Assembly: GCF_014334055.1 (NCBI RefSeq)
Contig: NZ_CP060490.1
Span: 1,302,001 to 1,366,000 of the forward strand
From: Oscillibacter hominis
GTDB taxonomy: Bacteria > Bacillota > Clostridia > Oscillospirales > Oscillospiraceae
Reading direction: 5' to 3'
DNA length: 64,000 nt
The position numbers and the translations under genes are program-made. The notes under the pieces are model-generated. The model ran no database searches, was not told the DNA's origin, and saw nothing but the letters and a program-made list of their open reading frames with translations. This document shows, one piece after another, positions 8,583 through 16,637 of the stretch (within the stretch, counting starts at the first letter, position 1; each line of letters opens with the position of its first letter).

Positions 8583-8705
8583 ATGAGTGGCTGGACCTTT
8601 CTTTTCATCCTGATCGGCGCTGCTTTCCTGACGGTGCAGCTGTTCCGCCTGATTGACCTCATTGAGCGGCCCACCCGCCGCCGTGTGCGCCGCCGCGCCG
8701 CCTGA
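8583..8705 (+). CDS. 40-residue membrane peptide, first gene of the SOS-type operon
   Basis: The ATG at 8583 lies behind TGGAGGA (spacing about 9) and opens a 41-codon frame. A single hydrophobic segment (about residues 3-20, GWTFLFILIGAAFLT) is followed by an amphipathic stretch with Asp and Glu and a C-terminal tail of mostly Arg (RRRVRRR). The peptide is too short for routine gene calling. It lies under a LexA box and ends 4 bp before the radical-SAM start, so translation of the two is likely coupled. By analogy with SidA and YneA-type SOS division inhibitors it could act at the membrane during DNA damage. No homology to these is claimed. Confidence 0.7.
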   Translation: MSGWTFLFILIGAAFLTVQLFRLIDLIERPTRRRVRRRAA

Positions 8706-8709
8706 GTCC

Positions 8710-9975
8710 ATGGAACTGCTGGAGAAGCTGACCATCCTCTCCGATGCGGCCAAATACGACGCAGCCTGTACCTCCAGCGGCAGCAGGCGCGGCTTCCGGC
8801 AGGGCTATATTGGCAGCACCTCATCCTCTGTGGCGGGCTGCTGCCACAGCTTTTCCGCCGACGGCAGGTGCGTGACGCTGCTGAAGGTGCTGATGACCAA
8901 CTGCTGCGTCTATGACTGCAAGTACTGCGTCAACCGCCGCAGCAACGACGTCCGCCGCACCGCGTTTACGCCGGAGGAGCTGGCGGAGCTGACCATCGGC
9001 TTTTACCGCCGGAACTACATCGAAGGGCTCTTTCTCTCCTCCGGCGTACTCCGTTCTCCGGACTACACTACAGAGCTGATGATCCGGTCGTTGACCATCC
9101 TGCGCCAGCAGTACCGGTTCAACGGCTATGTCCACGCCAAGGCCATTCCAGGCACCTCCCCGGAGTTGGTGAATCAGCTGGGCCTTTTGGCGGACCGGCT
9201 CTCCGTCAACATCGAACTGCCCTCAGAGTCGGGCTTGAAGGCCCTGGCGCCGGATAAGACAAAGCAGGCCATCTTCACCCCCATGCGCCAGATTCAGCAG
9301 AAAAACCAGGAAAACCGGGAGGAGCTGGTCAAATACCGCCACGCGCCGAAGTTTGCCCCCGCCGGACAGAGCACCCAGCTGATCGTCGGCGCCACCGCCG
9401 ATTCGGACCTGCACATCCTCTCCCTGACCCAGGGGCTGTACGACAAATACCAGCTCAAACGTGTGTTCTACTCCGCATATGTACCGGTGGTGGAAAACGC
9501 CCTGCTGCCCTCCAAGGAGACCAAGCCCCCCCTGCTGCGGGAGCACAGGCTCTATCAGGCCGACTGGCTGCTGCGGTTTTACGGGTTCCGGGCGGAAGAA
9601 CTGCTGGACCAGGAGCACCCGGATTTCAACCCTCTGGTGGATCCCAAATGCAGCTGGGCCCTCGCCCATCTGGACTTTTTCCCGGTGGAAGTCAACACCG
9701 CCGACTATGAAACGCTGCTGCGCATCCCCGGCGTGGGCGTCCGCAGCGCCAAGCGCATCCTGGTCTCCCGCCGGGCCGGTCCGCTGCATCACGAGGATCT
9801 GAGGAAGTTAGGCGTGGTGATGAAACGGGCCCAGTACTTCCTGACCGCAGGCGGAAAGATGGCGGAGGGCCTCCGCTTCTCGCCGGACAGTCTGCTGCGG
9901 GGCCTGATTGCGGCGGAGCGACCCTCCCTGCCTCTTCCTCAGGCGGAGCAGCTGTCCCTCTTTGACGCCGGATGA
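8710..9975 (+). CDS. Putative DNA modification/repair radical SAM protein (TIGR03916-like)
   Basis: 421 residues from the ATG at 8710. An upstream in-frame ATG (8653) lies inside the preceding small gene and is less likely; there is no good Shine-Dalgarno, which fits coupling to the peptide stop at 8705. Near residue 60 the cluster-binding motif Cys-x3-Cys-x2-Cys is seen (CCVYDCKYCVNR). Near residues 330-350 there is a helix-hairpin-helix (LLRIPGVGVRSAKRIL) typical of DNA binding. This layout matches the radical-SAM DNA repair/modification family that pairs with a TIGR03915-type protein, here the next gene. The exact lesion or base targeted is not established. Confidence 0.9.
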   Translation: MELLEKLTILSDAAKYDAACTSSGSRRGFRQGYIGSTSSSVAGCCHSFSADGRCVTLLKVLMTNCCVYDCKYCVNRRSNDVRRTAFTPEELAELTIGFYRRNYIEGLFLSSGVLRSPDYTTELMIRSLTILRQQYRFNGYVHAKAIPGTSPELVNQLGLLADRLSVNIELPSESGLKALAPDKTKQAIFTPMRQIQQKNQENREELVKYRHAPKFAPAGQSTQLIVGATADSDLHILSLTQGLYDKYQLKRVFYSAYVPVVENALLPSKETKPPLLREHRLYQADWLLRFYGFRAEELLDQEHPDFNPLVDPKCSWALAHLDFFPVEVNTADYETLLRIPGVGVRSAKRILVSRRAGPLHHEDLRKLGVVMKRAQYFLTAGGKMAEGLRFSPDSLLRGLIAAERPSLPLPQAEQLSLFDAG

Positions 9976-9996
9976 ATCAAGATAAGGATTGATACA

Positions 9997-10845
9997 ATGC
10001 CTGAACTGGTCTATCTATATGACGGCAGCTTTGAGGGGTTTCTCTGCTGCGTCTTTGAAAGCTATACAAGAAAAGAAGTCCTCACCGCTATCTGCAGCGA
10101 TGAGGACTTTGCACCTGTGCTGTTTGCCACCAGGACCGTGGAGACCGACCGGGCCCACGCACTGCGGGTCTACCGCAGCCTGATCAAGATTTCTCCCCAG
10201 GCTGGGAATTTGGTCCGCAGGGGGTTCCTGACCTGCCTCCCGGACCGGGAATACCGCCTGTACCTGCTGATCCGAAAGCTCTATCGGGTAGGGGCTCCGC
10301 TGCTCCGCCGGTTTTCCGACGAGGTCTGTTACCCCATCTTCACCGCTGTCCGCCATCTGGAGGGTGAGGCCCAGCTCCTGCGGGGCTTTGTCCGGTTCTC
10401 CGAATTTTCCGGCGTTCTGGGCGCTGAAATCGAACCGAAAAACCGGGTGCTCCCCATTCTGCGGGGCCACTTCTGCGGCCGCTATCAAAATGAGACCTTC
10501 TTCATCTACGACCGGACCCATCACGAGGTGCTGCTCTATGCCGACCGGAGATCGGAAATCCGTCCCCTAAATGATTTCCAGATGGCGCCGCCGGACGAAG
10601 AGGAGGCGTCCTTCCGCACCCTCTGGAAGCGCTTCTATGACACCATTGCCATCAAAGAGCGCTTCAACCCCAAATGCCGCATGACGCAGATGCCCAAGCG
10701 CTATTGGAACACCATGACGGAATTTCAGCCGCCCTCTTACTTTAAGGCGAAAAGTTCTCCCGCAGCCGTTGCAGGCCCCGCCGCTCCAGGCGGGATACCT
10801 GCACCTGAGAGACCCCAAGCACCCGGGCGGTCTGTTCCTGAGTAA
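9997..10845 (+). CDS. TIGR03915-like putative DNA metabolism protein
   Basis: 282 residues; ATG 21 bp after the radical-SAM gene, with an AAGGATTG Shine-Dalgarno. The N-terminus YLYDGSFEGFLCCVFESY and the KERFNPKCRMTQMPKRYW segment near residue 230 are hallmarks of the family that accompanies the radical-SAM repair protein; some relatives are fused to uracil-DNA glycosylase domains. No glycosylase domain is visible here. The last 35 or so residues are low-complexity (Pro/Ala-rich) and arise because the frame runs 104 bp into the opposite-strand sigF gene. The function is taken from partner association only. Confidence 0.88.
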   Translation: MPELVYLYDGSFEGFLCCVFESYTRKEVLTAICSDEDFAPVLFATRTVETDRAHALRVYRSLIKISPQAGNLVRRGFLTCLPDREYRLYLLIRKLYRVGAPLLRRFSDEVCYPIFTAVRHLEGEAQLLRGFVRFSEFSGVLGAEIEPKNRVLPILRGHFCGRYQNETFFIYDRTHHEVLLYADRRSEIRPLNDFQMAPPDEEEASFRTLWKRFYDTIAIKERFNPKCRMTQMPKRYWNTMTEFQPPSYFKAKSSPAAVAGPAAPGGIPAPERPQAPGRSVPE

Positions 10846-11443
10846 AGCCCTTGAAAAAGCGGAGCAAAATGGTCATCCGCTCCTTTTCCGGCAGGCGGTC
10901 TATGGCCTCCCGGAGGGCGATTTTTTCCACCAGCCCCTCCTCCGGCGCCTCTCCACCCAGCACACCTTCCAGCGTCAGCCCTTCAGCCAGTTCCTGCTGC
11001 AGCGATTCTGGCGCCTCGGTGGCCAGGTCGATCTGAGCGATCTCCTCCACCCGCATCCCGGTGGCCTCCGCCAACTCCGAAAGGACCGGCTCCCGGCCCA
11101 GCTCCCGCCGCAGCCGCTCCCGCTCCCTGTAAAGCATTTGGCCTTGCTCCCGTATACTGCGGCATACTTTTACCGCCCCATCATCCCGTAAAAACCGACG
11201 GATTTCCCCGGCGATTTTCGGAACGGCATAGGTGGAAAAACAGGTGCCGTACTGGAAGTCAAATCCGCGGACCGCCTTCAAAAACCCGAGGCAGCCCAAT
11301 TGGTAGAGGTCGTCCGATTCCACGCCGCGGCCGTAATACCTCCGCACAATGCTCCAGATCAGACCCGCGTTTTCATTCAGCATCCGTTCGCAGGCGTCCT
11401 GGTCTCCCTGCTGGGCAGCTTCCAGAAGCTCCTGTGCGCTCAT
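10742..11443 (-). CDS. sigF: Sporulation sigma factor F
   Basis: 233 residues. Region 2 (DDLYQLGCLGFLKAVRGFD) and region 4 (LPEKERMTILLRFFKGFTQEQTA, with the HTH RVLGVSQVQVSRLERRG) identify a SigB/F/G-type factor. Position last in spoIIAA-spoIIAB-sigF identifies it as sigma-F, the first forespore-specific factor, held inactive by SpoIIAB before septation. The start overlaps the spoIIAB stop as ATGA. Its 3' end overlaps the convergent SOS-type gene by 104 bp, so both transcripts are antisense to each other there. Confidence 0.96.
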   Translation of the reverse strand: MSAQELLEAAQQGDQDACERMLNENAGLIWSIVRRYYGRGVESDDLYQLGCLGFLKAVRGFDFQYGTCFSTYAVPKIAGEIRRFLRDDGAVKVCRSIREQGQMLYRERERLRRELGREPVLSELAEATGMRVEEIAQIDLATEAPESLQQELAEGLTLEGVLGGEAPEEGLVEKIALREAIDRLPEKERMTILLRFFKGFTQEQTARVLGVSQVQVSRLERRGLQRLRENFSP

Positions 11444-11877
11444 AGATGGGCCCGCACCGCGATCTTCCTGCGCATGACCACAGTGGTCCCCTTTCCCGGC
11501 TTGGAGCGAACCGTCAGATGATCCATAAAGCTCTCCATGATGGTGAAGCCCATGCCGCTGCGCTCCTCCCCGCCGGTGGTGAACATAGGCTGGCGGGCCT
11601 GCTCCACATCTGGAATGCCGCGGCCCCAGTCCCGTACCAGGATTTCCAGGATGTTGCCCTCAAATATCCTGGCCCGAACCAGCACCTTCCCCAGGGAATC
11701 CGGATAGGCGTGGATGGTGGCGTTGGTCACTGCCTCGCTCACTGCAGTTTTGATGTCGCCCAATTCGTCCAGCGTGGGGTCCATCTGCGTGGCAAAGCTT
11801 GCCACAGCCACACGGGCGAAGCCCTCGTTGCTGCTGCGGCTCAAGAATTCCATGGATATGTAATTGATTGCTTTCAT
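11440..11877 (-). CDS. spoIIAB: Anti-sigma F factor / kinase SpoIIAB
   Basis: 145 residues from the ATG at 11877 (AGGAGG 7 bp upstream); the longer open frame to 12150 is read-through into spoIIAA. The GHKL ATPase N box is seen as AVSEAVTNATIHAY near residue 45, with later ATP-lid motifs DWGRGIPD and SGMGFTIMESFMD. It binds and inhibits sigma-F and phosphorylates SpoIIAA on serine. Start and stop overlap both neighbours by 4 bp (ATGA), typical of the strictly coupled spoIIA operon. Confidence 0.96.
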   Translation of the reverse strand: MKAINYISMEFLSRSSNEGFARVAVASFATQMDPTLDELGDIKTAVSEAVTNATIHAYPDSLGKVLVRARIFEGNILEILVRDWGRGIPDVEQARQPMFTTGGEERSGMGFTIMESFMDHLTVRSKPGKGTTVVMRRKIAVRAHL

Positions 11878-12194
11878 TGTCTTTCCTCCTGTCGAATGGT
11901 CACAATGCGGCTGATCCCCGCAGCATCCAGCACCCGCATCGCCTGGGACGGCACGTTGCACAGCACCAGGTTTCCGCCGAACAGCTGCATTTTGTGGTGC
12001 GCCCGCAACACCAGCGCAATGCCTGAGCTGTCCATAAATGTGATGCCGGAAAAATCCAAAACAAGCCGAAGGGGCAGCGCCGCATCCAGCGCCAGATCCA
12101 GCTCCCGCATGGCCTCCTTGGCGCCGCTGTGATCCAGTTCTCCCCTGCATTCCAGCAGGAGGTTCCGGTCAACCGTTGTTGCATTGATTTTCAT
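11874..12194 (-). CDS. spoIIAA: Anti-anti-sigma factor SpoIIAA
   Basis: 106 residues from the ATG at 12194 with AAAGGAG; the in-frame upstream ATG lacks a ribosome site. It is a STAS-domain protein, with the phosphorylated serine in the conserved MDSSGIAL segment near residue 57. When dephosphorylated (normally by SpoIIE) it traps SpoIIAB and releases sigma-F in the forespore. It is first in the operon; upstream sequence should hold a sigma-H or sigma-A promoter, but I could not identify a convincing one by eye. Confidence 0.95.
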   Translation of the reverse strand: MKINATTVDRNLLLECRGELDHSGAKEAMRELDLALDAALPLRLVLDFSGITFMDSSGIALVLRAHHKMQLFGGNLVLCNVPSQAMRVLDAAGISRIVTIRQEERQ

Positions 12195-12356
12195 GGAAAC
12201 GCTCCTTTTTGGTAAATTATTCCCCGATTTCGATGATAGCATGTCCCCCTTCCGGTTTTTTGTCGAAACCTCTAAGCATCGGATCGGGAAATCAAAAAAT
12301 GCCTGATTTTTTGCCGCAGTGCATCTGATCCGCAGCCCTCACCGCGTTGGAGCAAT

Positions 12357-12385
12357 TTGACTCTCCGGGCGGGATATGGTAGAAT
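12357..12385 (+). promoter_or_regulatory. Promoter of the yjdF riboswitch transcript
   Basis: -35 TTGACT (12357-12362), a 17-bp spacer and -10 TAGAAT (12380-12385). The predicted transcript starts near 12392, immediately before the structured leader. Confidence 0.85.
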
Positions 12386-12391
12386 TACACT

Positions 12392-12491
12392 GCAAAGATA
12401 AAAACACAGTCCGGTTGGTAGTCCGGGCGTCCTTTGGGATCAGTAACCTGCCTCCTTGGTTGTCCCTTCTTTGTGTCAGCATGTAAGGAGG
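12392..12491 (+). ncRNA. yjdF-type riboswitch (azaaromatic-responsive leader)
   Basis: The structured leader lies directly upstream of a yjdF gene, where the known yjdF RNA motif is found. A closing stem ACACA (12404-12408) / TGTGT (12472-12476) encloses two repeated GGTWGTCC/GTCCGGGC-type segments. CCTCCTT (12451-12457) is perfectly complementary to the AAGGAGG ribosome site (12485-12491), so ligand binding probably controls translation by hiding or exposing that site. The yjdF RNA class is reported to bind azaaromatic compounds. Assignment is from recall plus gene context; a covariance-model search would settle it. Confidence 0.75.
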
Positions 12492-12499
12492 AAATTGCC

Positions 12500-12919
12500 A
12501 TGGAAGCAAACGGTTCCAGTCTCACGGTGTTTTTTGACCCTCCATTCTGGGTGGGCGTCTTTGAGCGCTGGTCGGAGGGCAGATGGGAAGCCTGCAAAAT
12601 CGTCTTTGGCGCGGAGCCAAAGGAGGGCGAGCTTTACGAGTTTTTGCTCAGGCACTACGACCATCTCCGCTTCAGCCCATCCGTGGAGGGCTTCGGCGGG
12701 AGAAGAAAAGCCGCCAACCCCAAGCGGGCCAGGCGGCAGGTGGAAAAGCTGCTCTCCTCCTCCGGCGTGGGCACCAAAGCCCAGCAGGCCCTGCAGCGCC
12801 AGCGGGAACAGTGCAAATTAGAGCGCACGGACCGCATTCGCGCCCGTCAGCAGGCGGAAAAAGACCGCCGGTTTGACCTGCGCCAGGAAAAACGCAGGGA
12901 AAAACACAGAGGACACTGA
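12500..12919 (+). CDS. yjdF: YjdF family protein (DUF2992)
   Basis: 139 residues from the ATG at 12500, 8 bp after AAGGAGG. The N-terminus MEANGSSLTVFFDPPFW, with FFDPPFWVGVFE and the C-terminal very basic tail (EKDRRFDLRQEKRREKHRG), is typical of YjdF/DUF2992. The family is cytosolic and of unknown function. It is best known for being controlled by the yjdF riboswitch, which senses azaaromatic compounds, so a role in handling toxic aromatic compounds is suspected. It is a single-gene unit followed by two strong hairpins. Confidence 0.9.
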   Translation: MEANGSSLTVFFDPPFWVGVFERWSEGRWEACKIVFGAEPKEGELYEFLLRHYDHLRFSPSVEGFGGRRKAANPKRARRQVEKLLSSSGVGTKAQQALQRQREQCKLERTDRIRARQQAEKDRRFDLRQEKRREKHRGH

Positions 12920-12934
12920 CCTTCATATGGCAGA

Positions 12935-12980
12935 GGAAGGGCCCGCGGAGAGAGTGTCTCTCCGCGGGCCCTTCCCTTTG
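12935..12980 (+). terminator. Terminator-like 19-bp hairpin after yjdF
   Basis: A perfect 19-bp stem (12935-12953 with 12957-12975) with a 3-base loop is followed by CTTTG only, so the U-tract is weak. The stem is exceptionally stable. Confidence 0.7.
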
Positions 12981-12988
12981 TGGGATAT

Positions 12989-13023
12989 AAAAAGAGAGGA
13001 TGATAAGTCATCCTCTCTTTTTT
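12989..13023. terminator. Bidirectional intrinsic terminator between yjdF and valS
   Basis: A 15-bp perfect stem (12989-13003 with 13008-13022), loop TAAG, with A-run and T-run flanks usable in both directions. It is the likely terminator of the minus-strand valS operon. Confidence 0.85.
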
Positions 13024-13118
13024 CAGGCTGCCGGCGGCAATCTATCACCGCATTCCGATCGCCGCCGTTCGGCCATTGGCTTTTGTCATGGCAGTTTATC
13101 CGTGCAAAGCACGGTTTG

Positions 13119-15761
13119 TCAGTTCTTCATTGCCGCCTCGGACTCCTCTAACTTGGCAATCAGTTCCCGGTACTTCACCGCCTTTTCCCGTTCGGCGTTG
13201 ACCACGGCCTCCGGCGCGTTGGCTACAAACTTTTCGTTTTTCAGCTTGCCCTCCACCGATGCCAGGCCCTTTTGCGCCTTTTCCTTTTCTTTGGCAATCC
13301 GCTCCAGTTCCTTTTCAAAATCCACCAGTTCCCGCAGGGGGATATACACAGTGGCCTTGTGGGTCACAATGGTCACCAGACCGTCCAGGTCCGCCGGCGC
13401 CTCGCCCACAATCTTCACCCCGGAGGCAAAGGCCAGCCGGGTGATGAAGTGGACGCCCTGCTCGTAGATGGCCGGCTCCTCCGTGGACAGGATCAGCTCA
13501 GCCTTTTTGGAGGGCGGCACATTCATTTCCGCCCGGCGGGCGCGGATCGCCTTGATGGTGTCCATCACCGCCTCCATGGCGGCCTCTTCTGCCGGGAAGT
13601 CCAGCGCCTGCCGGTACTCGGGCCATTGGGAAGTCATCAGGAACGCGCCTTCCTCTCCCTCCAGGCGGGGCAGCGCCTGCCAGATTTCCTCCGTAATGAA
13701 GGGCATGAAGGGGTGCAGCAGTTTGAGGACCTGGGTGAGCACGTAGCACAGCACCTGCTCCGCCGCCAGCTTACTCTGGGCATCCTCGCCGTTCAAACGG
13801 GTCTTGGTCAGCTCAATATACCAGTCGCAGTAGGTGTCCCAGATGAAATCGTAGACCTTGGCGGAGGCCACGCCGATCTCATAGCTGTCCAGGTTTTCAG
13901 TGACTTCCTTCACCAGGGTGTTCAGCTTGCTCAGAACCCACTTGTCCTCCAATTCCAGCTGCTCCGGCAGGCGGCAGTGTTCAATGCTCAGATTCATCAT
14001 CACAAAGCGGGAGGCATTCCAGATCTTGTTGGCAAAGTTGCGCATGGCCTCGCACTTTTCCGTGTAGAACCGGGTGTCGTTGCCCGGGGAGTTGCCGGTG
14101 ATCAGGTTAAAGCGCAGGGCATCGGCGCCGTATTGTTCCGCCATTTCCAGCGGATCGATGCCGTTGCCCAGGGACTTGGACATCTTGCGGCCCTTGTCGT
14201 CCCGGACCAAACCATGGATCAGCACGGTGTGGAAGGGAATCTCCTTCATCTGCTCGCATCCGGAGAAGATCATCCGGGCCACCCAGAAGAAGATGATGTC
14301 ATACCCCGTCACCATGACGGAGGTGGGGTAGAAGTACTTGAGGTCCTCTGTCTTCTCCGGCCAGCCCAGGGTGGAGAAGGGCCACAGGGCGGAGGAGAAC
14401 CAGGTGTCCAGCACGTCCGGGTCTCTTGTCAGGTGGGTGCAGCCGCATTTCTCGCACTGCACCGGGTCTTCCCGGCTGACGTTGATGTGGCCGCATTCGT
14501 CGCAGTACCAGGCGGGGATCTGATGGCCCCACCAGAGCTGGCGGGAGATGCACCAGTCGTGGACATTTTCCATCCAGTTGGTATAGGTCTTGGAGAAGCG
14601 CTCCGGGACAAACTTCACCTCGCCGTCCCGGACTACCCGCAGGGCCTCCTGGGCCAAGGGCTCCATCTTCACGAACCACTGGGCGGAGATCAGCGGCTCC
14701 ACGTCGTTGTGGCAGCGGTAGCAGGTGCCCACATTGTGGCTGTAAGGCTCGGTCTTCACCAGATAGCCCTGGTCCTCCAGGTCCTTTATGATCTGCCGGC
14801 GGCACTCATAGCGGTCCATCCCACTGTAGGGGCCGCCGTTTTCATTGATGAATCCGTCGTCGTTGATGACGCGGATGACCTCCAGGTTGTGGCGCAGCCC
14901 CACCTCAAAGTCGTTGGGATCATGGGCCGGGGTCATCTTCACGGCGCCGGTGCCAAAGCCCAGTTCCACATAATCGTCGGCCACAATGGGAATCTCCCGG
15001 TTCATAATGGGCAGGATGCAGGTCTTGCCCACCAGGTCCTTGAACCGCTCATCCTCCGGGTTTACGGCCACGCCGGTATCGCCCATCATGGTTTCGGGAC
15101 GGGTGGTGGCCACCACCAAATCGCCGGAGCCGTCGCTCAGCGGATAGCGGATATACCAGAGGTGGCCCGGCTTGTCCACATACTCCACCTCCGCGTCGGA
15201 AAGCGCGGTGGTGCAGTGGGGGCACCAGTTGATGATCCGGCTGCCCTTGTAGATATACCCCTTTTCGTAGAGGCCGCAGAAGGTCTCCCGGACCGCCTTG
15301 GAGCAGCCCTCGTCCATGGTGAAGCGGGAGCGGCTCCAGTCGCAGGAGACGCCCAACTTCTGCTGCTGGCGCACAATGCGGCCGCCGTACTTCTCCTTCC
15401 ACTGCCAGACCCGCTCCAGGAATTTCTCACGGCCCAGGTCATAGCGGGTCTTCCCCTCGCTTTTGCGCAGTTCCTCCTCCACCTTGATCTGGGTGGCGAT
15501 GCCGGCGTGGTCAGTGCCCGGCAGCCACAGGGCGGAGTAGCCCTGCATCCGCTTAAAGCGGGTCAGGATATCCTGAAGGGTGGAATCCAGGGCATGGCCC
15601 ATATGCAGCTGCCCGGTGACGTTGGGCGGCGGCATCACAATGGAAAATGGCTTCTTCTTGGGATCCGGCTCGGCCCGGAAGCATCCGCCGTCCATCCACA
15701 TCTGGTAGATGCGGGACTCCACCTGTTGGGGCTCATACACTTTTGGCAGTTCTTTTTTCAT
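13119..15761 (-). CDS. valS: Valine--tRNA ligase
   Basis: 880 residues, the usual length for bacterial ValRS. The class I signature is [15 protein letters not shown] (HIGH-type) near residue 47 and the KMSKS loop is [16 protein letters not shown] near residue 530. The editing domain lies between, with zinc-type Cys clusters (CDECGH, CEKCGC) near residue 440. A C-terminal coiled coil ([23 protein letters not shown]) closes the protein. It charges tRNA-Val in the cytosol. The start has GGAGATC at 9 bp. It lies 27 bp downstream of the YcxB-like gene and is controlled by the T-box leader ahead of that gene. Confidence 0.98.
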   Translation of the reverse strand: MKKELPKVYEPQQVESRIYQMWMDGGCFRAEPDPKKKPFSIVMPPPNVTGQLHMGHALDSTLQDILTRFKRMQGYSALWLPGTDHAGIATQIKVEEELRKSEGKTRYDLGREKFLERVWQWKEKYGGRIVRQQQKLGVSCDWSRSRFTMDEGCSKAVRETFCGLYEKGYIYKGSRIINWCPHCTTALSDAEVEYVDKPGHLWYIRYPLSDGSGDLVVATTRPETMMGDTGVAVNPEDERFKDLVGKTCILPIMNREIPIVADDYVELGFGTGAVKMTPAHDPNDFEVGLRHNLEVIRVINDDGFINENGGPYSGMDRYECRRQIIKDLEDQGYLVKTEPYSHNVGTCYRCHNDVEPLISAQWFVKMEPLAQEALRVVRDGEVKFVPERFSKTYTNWMENVHDWCISRQLWWGHQIPAWYCDECGHINVSREDPVQCEKCGCTHLTRDPDVLDTWFSSALWPFSTLGWPEKTEDLKYFYPTSVMVTGYDIIFFWVARMIFSGCEQMKEIPFHTVLIHGLVRDDKGRKMSKSLGNGIDPLEMAEQYGADALRFNLITGNSPGNDTRFYTEKCEAMRNFANKIWNASRFVMMNLSIEHCRLPEQLELEDKWVLSKLNTLVKEVTENLDSYEIGVASAKVYDFIWDTYCDWYIELTKTRLNGEDAQSKLAAEQVLCYVLTQVLKLLHPFMPFITEEIWQALPRLEGEEGAFLMTSQWPEYRQALDFPAEEAAMEAVMDTIKAIRARRAEMNVPPSKKAELILSTEEPAIYEQGVHFITRLAFASGVKIVGEAPADLDGLVTIVTHKATVYIPLRELVDFEKELERIAKEKEKAQKGLASVEGKLKNEKFVANAPEAVVNAEREKAVKYRELIAKLEESEAAMKN

Positions 15762-15788
15762 ACGTCTGATCTCCTATATCTGTAGTGA

Positions 15789-16304
15789 TTATAAGTCAAA
15801 GTCCACTCTCCCGCATGGGAGCTTTTCCTGCAAAAATGCCCGCAGGGCCTCCGGGTCAGGGATATCCCGCTTCGGCAGCAGGAGCCCGTGCTTATCGCTG
15901 AAGAAAAGGGCCACCAGCTCACGGCTCTCGCCCCAGGTTTTGATGACCCGATAGGGCAGCTTCGAGGTCTCCAGTTCATCCCGAATGGTGATTTCCTCCT
16001 CCCCAAAGAGGAAGGTGTTGGTCCGCACCTCCTTGGGCATCACCCGTTTGGCGCTCCAGGCAGTGAGGCGATAATAAAAAATCCCAGCGCAAAGGAACAG
16101 CGCCCCGACAAGCAGTTCCACCCCCACCAGTACGGAAGGTCTTCCCTCTGCATAGGTCAAAAGGCAGCCGCTGAGCAGGCCCAAAAATCCGAACAGGCAG
16201 TAAAATCCACGCATCAGCAGCGTCTTGCGCCGGCCAAGTGTTTTGGCATAAATCCGCTGAAAGGCAATCAAGTCCCGGAGCGTATACTGGGTGACAACTT
16301 CCAT
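15789..16304 (-). CDS. YcxB-like membrane protein
   Basis: 171 residues, AAGGAGG at the start. Two adjacent membrane helices lie at about residues 32-52 and 58-78. They are followed by a cytosolic C-terminal domain (RVMPKEVRTNTFLFGEEEI, IKTWGESRELVALFFSDKHGLLLPKR) resembling the YcxB-like PH-type domain. Function is unknown. Unusually, it stands between a tRNA-Val-type T-box and valS, so its expression should rise with valine starvation together with valS. Confidence 0.82.
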   Translation of the reverse strand: MEVVTQYTLRDLIAFQRIYAKTLGRRKTLLMRGFYCLFGFLGLLSGCLLTYAEGRPSVLVGVELLVGALFLCAGIFYYRLTAWSAKRVMPKEVRTNTFLFGEEEITIRDELETSKLPYRVIKTWGESRELVALFFSDKHGLLLPKRDIPDPEALRAFLQEKLPCGRVDFDL

Positions 16305-16316
16305 CTCTTCCTCCTT

Positions 16317-16575
16317 AAAAAAGAACGCCCTGAGCCAAGTTTGGCTCAGGGCGGATCAATCATCCGTGGTACCACCTGAATTCGGGAAATTCCCGCACTT
16401 TTCCGGCTAATCTGCCGCTTCCCGATAACGGGGGAATCCGTTGGCGCCTACTCATCCTGTTCAGCCCAAAGCTCCGGGACGACTTCCCTGCCGCGTCACG
16501 GGGACTCGCACCAGCCGTCCCCTCTCTTTGCTTCCGCCCTACAGGTACTGCTTCCCTTCATCGCAGTTCATATCG
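16317..16575 (-). ncRNA. T-box leader, valine type
   Basis: On the minus strand the T-box sequence GGTGGTACCACGG (rc of 16363-16375) precedes a terminator made of CGCCCTGAGCCAA/TTGGCTCAGGGCG (16326-16338 with 16341-16353) and a T-run. Stem I shows the AGAGAGGGGACGGCTGGTGCGAG distal region (split by eye) and, on its 3' side, GGGAAGTCGTCCCGG, where the first GTC (16483-16481) is the likely specifier codon for valine. Uncharged tRNA-Val should stabilise the antiterminator and allow transcription of the YcxB-like gene and valS. Confidence 0.92.
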
Positions 16576-16581
16576 TGAATC

Positions 16582-16610
16582 AGTATAATATAGCGCCGGA
16601 ATTTTGTCAA
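16582..16610 (-). promoter_or_regulatory. Promoter of the T-box/valS transcript
   Basis: Minus-strand consensus -35 TTGACA (16605-16610), a 17-bp spacer and -10 TATACT (16582-16587). Confidence 0.88.
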
Positions 16611-16637
16611 GTATGACGAATTGCGTCCATTTTATTT

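Noticed and set aside
8653..8710. Upstream ATG for the radical-SAM gene
   Set aside because: It lies inside the 40-residue peptide gene and adds Pro/Ala-rich sequence foreign to the family.
11878..12150. N-terminal extension of SpoIIAB
   Set aside because: Out-of-frame read of spoIIAA; the ATG at 11877 has AGGAGG and matches the family start.
13272..15785. 837-residue plus-strand open frame opposite valS
   Set aside because: Antisense shadow of a GC-rich gene; Gly/His/Leu/Val-rich nonsense with no ribosome site or domain.
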